Assembly: GCA_048270225.1 (NCBI GenBank)
Contig: JBLWTG010000001.1
Span: forward strand, 124,001-188,000
Direction of reading: 5' to 3'
DNA: 64,000 nucleotides
Source of the DNA: Allopusillimonas sp048270225
Lineage (GTDB): Bacteria > Pseudomonadota > Gammaproteobacteria > Burkholderiales > Burkholderiaceae_B
A program made the translations under genes and the position numbers. Positions 59,598-64,000 of this stretch are shown here, one piece after another (position 1 is the stretch's first letter; each line of letters opens with the position of its first letter). The notes under the pieces were generated by a model. That model saw only the letters and a list, made by a program, of their open reading frames with translations, did not search any database and had not been told where the DNA came from.

Positions 59598-61061
59598 ATG
59601 ACAGGGCTGGTAGCGAGCATGGAGATGGACGACAGGCGTGCGCCAGGCACGGCGCCCCGCGGGGTGGAGTTGGTGCTGGCCATTGATCTGGGGTCGACCT
59701 GGCTCAAGGGAGGCCTGGTGGGGGTGGACGGCCATTTGTTGCATGTAGAGCGGATCGCGTCGCCCTTGCAGGGGACCGGACCGCTGGATGCCGAGCAGGT
59801 GTGGCAGGCTGTACTGGGCCTGTTGTTGCGTCTGCGCGCGCAGACGCAGGCGCAGGGTCTGGCGATCTCGCTCACGGGCGCGACCCGCTCTCATGTTTTT
59901 CTGGACGCACATGCCTGTCCGCTGGGACCCGTGATGCTGTGGAGTGACCCCAGCGGCGCGCAGCAGGGGGCGCGGGTGGCGCAGGCCTATGGCTTGCCGG
60001 ACGACACGCCGGGTCATGGGGCGTTTCACCCACTGGCGCGAGCGCTGCAGCGCGGCCAGGACGGTGGCGTTATGCCGCAGGTGCTGGTCGAACTGAAGGA
60101 CTGGCTCAATTACAGATTGACGGGAGTGCTGGCAACCGACGCCGTTGCATACGGCCGTCTCGAGCCAGCCGCAGGCGGCAGCCTGTCGCTGGCCCAGGTA
60201 CTGAGGCATCTTGGCTTGCCCGCGATGCTGATTCCGCCGCGTGCGCTGCCCGCCCGGATACTGGGACAGTCTGTTGCGCCTGGATTGACGGCTATCCCGG
60301 TCGTGGTCGGCAGCTTTGACACCTGGGCGTCCTGCCTGGGCATGGGCGCCATGGTTGATGGGGGCGTTTACGATATTTCAGGTACGACACAGGTGCTGGG
60401 CATGTTCAGCAGCCAGCGGCGGCCCTTCAAAGGCATGGTATCCATGCTCTGGACCGAAACCCTCTGGCAGACGGGCGGGCCGTGCCAGACCGGCATGGGA
60501 ACTTTGGCCTGGTTTGCGCGTACCTTTCTGGATAGCGATGATCCGGCCGATACACTGGCCGCCGCACAGGCTTCGCGTGCTGATGATGTGCCGCTGTGTC
60601 TTCCTTACTTGTCTGGCGAGCGCATGCCTTTGTGGAGCGAGAGCCTGTCGGCCAGTTTTCACGGGGTAAAATCGCACCACTCCCGCGCAGACATGGCACA
60701 GTCGCTGATCGAGGGACTGGTGCTGGCGCACCGGCTGGCACTGGATGCCATGCAGGCGCGTACGCCCGAAGCTGTGTTGCGCATGGGCGGGGGCGGCGCG
60801 CAATTGCCGCAGTGGGTGCAGGCCAGGGCCGACGCGTTCAATATGCCGATAGCCATCGGTGCTTCCGGAGAGTCGGCGCTGATTGGTGCGGCATTGGCGG
60901 CGGCAGTCGCCGCCGGCCTGTACGACAGTCTTGCCGCGGCGCAGCAAGTCGTTGTGGCGGGCAGTTGCAGCGTATTGCCGCAAGCCGCGCGGGCGGCATA
61001 TTTCGACACCAGAGCCAGGGCGTTTTCATCGATGTTGAGCAGAGATTCTTTTTTATCATGA
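59598..61061 (+). CDS. FGGY-family carbohydrate kinase (xylulokinase-like)
   Basis: 487 residues from the ATG at 59598; in-frame ATGs at 59619 and 59625 are possible too, as the first 20 residues are non-conserved. FGGY features: LVLAIDLGSTWLKGGLVGVDG (phosphate-1), VGSFDTWASCLGMGAMVDGGVYDISGTTQVLGMF (phosphate-2), LSGERMPLWSES, and LRMGGGGAQLPQWVQARADAFNMPI (adenosine site). It phosphorylates a sugar or polyol, probably the cargo of the ABC importer it heads: the permease start overlaps its stop (ATGA, 61058). Confidence 0.9.
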   Translation: MTGLVASMEMDDRRAPGTAPRGVELVLAIDLGSTWLKGGLVGVDGHLLHVERIASPLQGTGPLDAEQVWQAVLGLLLRLRAQTQAQGLAISLTGATRSHVFLDAHACPLGPVMLWSDPSGAQQGARVAQAYGLPDDTPGHGAFHPLARALQRGQDGGVMPQVLVELKDWLNYRLTGVLATDAVAYGRLEPAAGGSLSLAQVLRHLGLPAMLIPPRALPARILGQSVAPGLTAIPVVVGSFDTWASCLGMGAMVDGGVYDISGTTQVLGMFSSQRRPFKGMVSMLWTETLWQTGGPCQTGMGTLAWFARTFLDSDDPADTLAAAQASRADDVPLCLPYLSGERMPLWSESLSASFHGVKSHHSRADMAQSLIEGLVLAHRLALDAMQARTPEAVLRMGGGGAQLPQWVQARADAFNMPIAIGASGESALIGAALAAAVAAGLYDSLAAAQQVVVAGSCSVLPQAARAAYFDTRARAFSSMLSRDSFLS

Positions 61062-62014
61062 GCACAGTACGGTTTCACACATGGCTAGGCCGCTACGGCA
61101 CCTGTATTGCGGGTATCGCGCTGTTTTTCTTTTTTGCGCTGTGGGCGCCCAATTTTCTTTCGGTACTGAACCTGTCCAACATCGTCAAGCAGATCAGTTT
61201 CATGGCGGTGCTGGGCCTGGGTTTTTCGCTGGCGCTGCTGGTGTCCGAGCTGGATCTCTCTTTCGCCAATGTCTGCAGCCTGTGCGCGGTTTGCACGGGC
61301 TGGTTCATCCATAACGGACATGCGCCCGAAGCCGCGGTTGCGGCCGGTCTGGCGGTCGGTCTGGGGGCCGGGGTGCTTAACGGCCTGCTGGTGACCGTGC
61401 TGCGCATTCCTTCGCTGATTGCCACGCTGGCCACGGCGTCGGTCGCCAACGGGTTTTCCTTTATGGTGACCGACGGCGTTGCGTTCGTGGGGCAGTGGGA
61501 CAGCCGCTTCCTGTGGATAGGGCGCGGCACCATACTGGGCATGCCTTCGCTGATTTTCTGGTTGCTGGCCGTCAATGTGCTGGCCTGGTTCATGCTCAAG
61601 CAGACGCGACTGGGCTTTCGCATGCTTGCCGTTGGCGAAGCCACGGAAGCCGCGCGGCTGGCTGGCGTCAATGTGCGGACGATCAAGATCATCGGCCTGG
61701 CGCTGTCAGGACTGGCCGCCGGCATGACGGCTGTGCTCATGACCTCGAGCCTGGCATCAGCCGCACCCAATTCGGCCGCCGACCTGATGCTGACTGCGAT
61801 CGCAGCGGTGTTGCTCGGCATGACCATGTTCGAGCCTGGCCGGGCCAACGTGCCGGGCACCCTGGTGGGGGCCATGATTATCGGCATGCTGGGCAACGGG
61901 CTGGTTCTGATGGGGGTTGAGTATTATTTCCAGGATATTCTCCTGGGCGTGATCATTGTCGTATCGGTGGCGCTGTCGTCATCGGTGCTGAAGAAGGCCG
62001 CTTTTTCCATATAG
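61058..62014 (+). CDS. Ribose-type sugar ABC transporter permease (RbsC family)
   Basis: 318 residues. Eight to ten hydrophobic segments; family hallmarks LGLGFSLALLVSELDLSFANVCSLCAV near 55 and LRIPSLIATLATASVANGF near 115. RVNVRTIKIIGLALSGLAAGM-type loop and the C-terminal LLGMTMFEPGRANVPGTLVGAMIIGMLGNGL also fit. Start set by the ATGA overlap with the kinase gene. No separate second permease, as expected for RbsC homodimers. Confidence 0.9.
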   Translation: MSTVRFHTWLGRYGTCIAGIALFFFFALWAPNFLSVLNLSNIVKQISFMAVLGLGFSLALLVSELDLSFANVCSLCAVCTGWFIHNGHAPEAAVAAGLAVGLGAGVLNGLLVTVLRIPSLIATLATASVANGFSFMVTDGVAFVGQWDSRFLWIGRGTILGMPSLIFWLLAVNVLAWFMLKQTRLGFRMLAVGEATEAARLAGVNVRTIKIIGLALSGLAAGMTAVLMTSSLASAAPNSAADLMLTAIAAVLLGMTMFEPGRANVPGTLVGAMIIGMLGNGLVLMGVEYYFQDILLGVIIVVSVALSSSVLKKAAFSI

Positions 62015-62102
62015 CGGATCGCCTCGCTGCGTTCGGGCCAGGCCCAGGTTGCTGCAGCGTGCTGTTTCGTACGATCAATATCTTTTTATTCCGGGAAATT
62101 TT

Positions 62103-63050
62103 ATGCGCAATCCGCTATATCGCCTCTTTGCCGCTGCCGCGCTGATCATGAGCTGTGCCGGCGCCGCCCATGCCACCAAGCTGGCCATTATCGGCTTTCA
62201 GATGTCTTCGGAAACCCATGCGCGCGTGGTCAATGCCGCCAAGGCAGAGGCCCAGGCCAAAGGCTGGGACGTGCAGGTCCTTAACAGCAAGGGCGATATG
62301 GCCACCCACATCAATCAGCTTGAAAACCTGCTGCTCACCAGGCCTGACGGCATCATCGTCGCCATGGGCAAGCCGCTGCAGGCCGCGGAGGTGTTCAAAA
62401 AGGCCAAGGAGGCGGGCATTCCGCTGGTCACGGTCATGAGCGGCACCAGCCCTGACTCGCTGGTGGACATCGCGGTGAATGAGTATTCGGCAGGTGCGCA
62501 GGCTGCGCTGTTTCTGCTTGATCACCTGAATTACCAGGGCAATATCCTGACCCAGCGTTTCGAAGGCAATGTCGGTACGCGCATCCGCGGCAAGATTCTG
62601 GATGTGGTGCTGAGCGAGAATCCGTCCGTCAAGCAGATTGGCACCCACACCATGGCGCGCACGGCGTCCTGGCGCGACGATGTACAGGCAGGCATGAACG
62701 CCTTGCTGCTCAAGAACCAGGGCAAGGTCGACGGCATCTGGGCTTCGTTCGATGCGCAGGCCTATATCATCGACGACATTCTGCGCCAGATGGGCGCCAA
62801 GAAGGGCAAACCTGTGCTGGTCAGCATCGATGGCGGGCCTGAATCATATCGCCGCATTGCTGATCCGGATTCGCTCCTGATGGCAACAGTGATGATCCCG
62901 TTCGAAAAAATGGGCATCAAGGCGGTGGACGTCATTGATCGCGTTGCGGTCAAGAAAGAAGACAAGGCGGCGGTTGCGCCCGGCCCTTATATTTACCTGG
63001 ATGCCGAGCTGGTGGATGCGGGCAATGTCAAAAACTATCTGAAGCCTTGA
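62103..63050 (+). CDS. Ribose-type sugar ABC transporter periplasmic binding protein
   Basis: 315 residues from the ATG at 62103. Signal peptide 1-22 (LFAAAALIMSCAGAAHA). Peripla_BP_4 features: KLAIIGFQMSSETHARVVNAAKAEAQAKGWDVQVLNSKGDMATHINQLENLLLTRPDGIIVAMG, then VDGIWASFDAQAYIIDDILRQ and VSIDGGPESYRRI. The ligand is a pentose, polyol or similar carbohydrate; not resolvable from the sequence. Confidence 0.9.
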   Translation: MRNPLYRLFAAAALIMSCAGAAHATKLAIIGFQMSSETHARVVNAAKAEAQAKGWDVQVLNSKGDMATHINQLENLLLTRPDGIIVAMGKPLQAAEVFKKAKEAGIPLVTVMSGTSPDSLVDIAVNEYSAGAQAALFLLDHLNYQGNILTQRFEGNVGTRIRGKILDVVLSENPSVKQIGTHTMARTASWRDDVQAGMNALLLKNQGKVDGIWASFDAQAYIIDDILRQMGAKKGKPVLVSIDGGPESYRRIADPDSLLMATVMIPFEKMGIKAVDVIDRVAVKKEDKAAVAPGPYIYLDAELVDAGNVKNYLKP

Positions 63051-63052
63051 GC

Positions 63053-63826
63053 GTGAACAACATACTGGAATTACGGCAACTGACCAAGCGCTATGGCGCT
63101 GTGCAAGCGCTGCGCGGCGTTGATATCGACGTGCGCGAGGGCGAGGTGCTGGCGATCTGCGGCGATAACGGCGCGGGCAAGAGCACCTTGATCAAGGTGG
63201 TGTCCGGCGCGCATGCCATGAGTTCCGGGCAGTTGCTGCTGTCTGGCCGCGCGCTGCGCTGGTCATCGCCGCACGATGCCTTATCCAACGGCGTGGCGAC
63301 GATTTATCAGGATCTTGCTCTGGCGCCGCGCCTGAGCGTCTGGCAGAACGTGTTCATTGGCGCGGAACTGCGCCGCCGAGTGCTTCCCGGCCTGCACGTG
63401 CTGGACAAGCGCAGCATGCGGACGCAGACGCTGGCTTATCTTCAGCGCCTGAACCAGGATATCGATGATGTGGACAGGCCCGTGTCGGACTTCTCGGGCG
63501 GTCAGCGGCAGGCGGTCGCCATCGCGCGGGCGCTGCGCTGGCAGGCCCGCATTGTGATCATGGATGAGCCGACTGCCGCGCTGGGCGTCAAGGAAACGGC
63601 GCGCGTGCTGGCGCTGATCCAGCAATTGCGGAATGAGGGCGTGACGGTTCTGCTGATCAGCCACAATATGGATGACGTGGTACAGGTCGCCGATCGCGTG
63701 GTGATTCTGAAAGCGGGCAGGGTGGCGGCGCAAGGTCCGGTGGAGGGCCTGCTGCCGGCGGCGCTGGCCCAGGCCATCATGACGGGGGAATGGCCGGCCG
63801 GCCCGGCCCGATTCAACCCGGCCTGA
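63053..63826 (+). CDS. Ribose-type sugar ABC transporter ATPase, single domain
   Basis: 257 residues if begun at the GTG at 63053; a TTG at 63047 overlapping the binding-protein stop is an alternative. One ABC domain: Walker A CGDNGAGKST near 40, TIYQDLALAPRLSVWQNVFIGAE, signature FSGGQRQAVAIARAL, Walker B IVIMDEPTAALGV, and ISHNMDDVVQVADRVVIL. E. coli RbsA has two fused domains; here there is only the N-terminal-like one, as in the FrcA type. Confidence 0.9.
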   Translation: MNNILELRQLTKRYGAVQALRGVDIDVREGEVLAICGDNGAGKSTLIKVVSGAHAMSSGQLLLSGRALRWSSPHDALSNGVATIYQDLALAPRLSVWQNVFIGAELRRRVLPGLHVLDKRSMRTQTLAYLQRLNQDIDDVDRPVSDFSGGQRQAVAIARALRWQARIVIMDEPTAALGVKETARVLALIQQLRNEGVTVLLISHNMDDVVQVADRVVILKAGRVAAQGPVEGLLPAALAQAIMTGEWPAGPARFNPA

Positions 63827-63842
63827 TATCTGTCTTTGCTTG

Positions 63843-64000
63843 TCAGCCCTTGCTGTGCACGGCCTTGCGGCCTTCGGGCAGCAGCAGTGCAGCCAGGCCC
63901 AGCAGGGGAAGGTAGGAGCAGATGTGGTACACGTACTCGATGCTGGTTGAGTCGGCGAGCTTGCCCAGCGCCGCGGCACCGATGCCGGCCATGCCGAAAG
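63843..64000 (-). CDS. MFS transporter, Fsr (fosmidomycin resistance)-like, C-terminal fragment
   Basis: About 51 residues in an open minus-strand frame from the right edge to a TGA at 63843-63845. The segment FGMAGIGAAALGKLADSTSIEYVYHICSYLPLLGLAALLLPEGRK is the final two membrane helices of a major-facilitator exporter. Order of GMAGIGAAALGKLAD, VYHICSYLPLLGL and LLLPEGR is as I recall from Fsr-type proteins. It is convergent with the sugar ATPase gene, with 16 bases between stops. The rest is outside the window. Confidence 0.75.
   Translation of the reverse strand, partial: FGMAGIGAAALGKLADSTSIEYVYHICSYLPLLGLAALLLPEGRKAVHSKG

Overview
The window is GC-rich and almost fully coding. It looks like the chromosome of a betaproteobacterium, most likely Burkholderiales/Alcaligenaceae (Bordetella, Achromobacter, Advenella, Pusillimonas type). 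Pointers are Bug/TctC-type periplasmic binding proteins without adjacent membrane partners, a one-polypeptide indolepyruvate ferredoxin oxidoreductase, many LysR and IclR regulators, and very dense importer genes. The genus is inference; no rRNA or housekeeping marker is present. I saw no insertion sequence, prophage, CRISPR array or replication origin.

Layout. 0-1.4 kb: tail of a Bug protein, a hicAB toxin-antitoxin pair with a palindromic promoter, and tRNA-Pro. 1.5-5.2 kb: a TerC/CBS/CorC membrane protein and an LtaS/MdoB-like phosphotransferase. 5.4-14.9 kb: a high-affinity amino-acid (HAAT) ABC importer condensed to three genes (binding protein, fused LivH-LivM, fused LivG-LivF), tail to tail with indolepyruvate ferredoxin oxidoreductase and its divergent LysR. 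15-16.6 kb: phospholipase A1 and tRNA-Arg. 16.7-24.2 kb: a GsiA/Opp-type peptide importer divergent from D-cysteine desulfhydrase and an Asp/Glu racemase.

24.4-44.9 kb is a catabolic block: CoA-transferase, FMN 2-hydroxyacid oxidase, quinone oxidoreductase, an atypical SDR, LysR, a ThDP enzyme, aldehyde dehydrogenase, an RraA-like aldolase, IclR, two mandelate-racemase-family enzymes, a five-gene HAAT importer and a TRAP importer. The set resembles the racemase, hydroxyacid dehydrogenase, 2-oxoacid decarboxylase and aldehyde dehydrogenase logic of mandelate catabolism, but both racemase-like enzymes have altered active sites, so the substrate is unknown. 44.9-50.7 kb: a TauD-type dioxygenase and IclR facing a second TRAP importer and a ketopantoate-reductase-like enzyme, with repeated TTC-N8-GAA sites between them.

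50.8-55.9 kb: a four-gene unit (ferritin-like diiron protein, Bug protein, gamma-glutamyltransferase, Rid protein lacking the catalytic Arg) divergent from a LysR. It is the most unusual grouping here. 56-57.8 kb: hipBA with three operator-like repeats. 57.9-59.5 kb: free methionine-R-sulfoxide reductase and 3-mercaptopyruvate sulfurtransferase. 59.6-63.8 kb: an FGGY sugar kinase heading a ribose-type ABC importer operon. The right edge cuts a major-facilitator gene resembling the fosmidomycin resistance exporter.

All functions are read from motifs and family resemblance; no searches were run.
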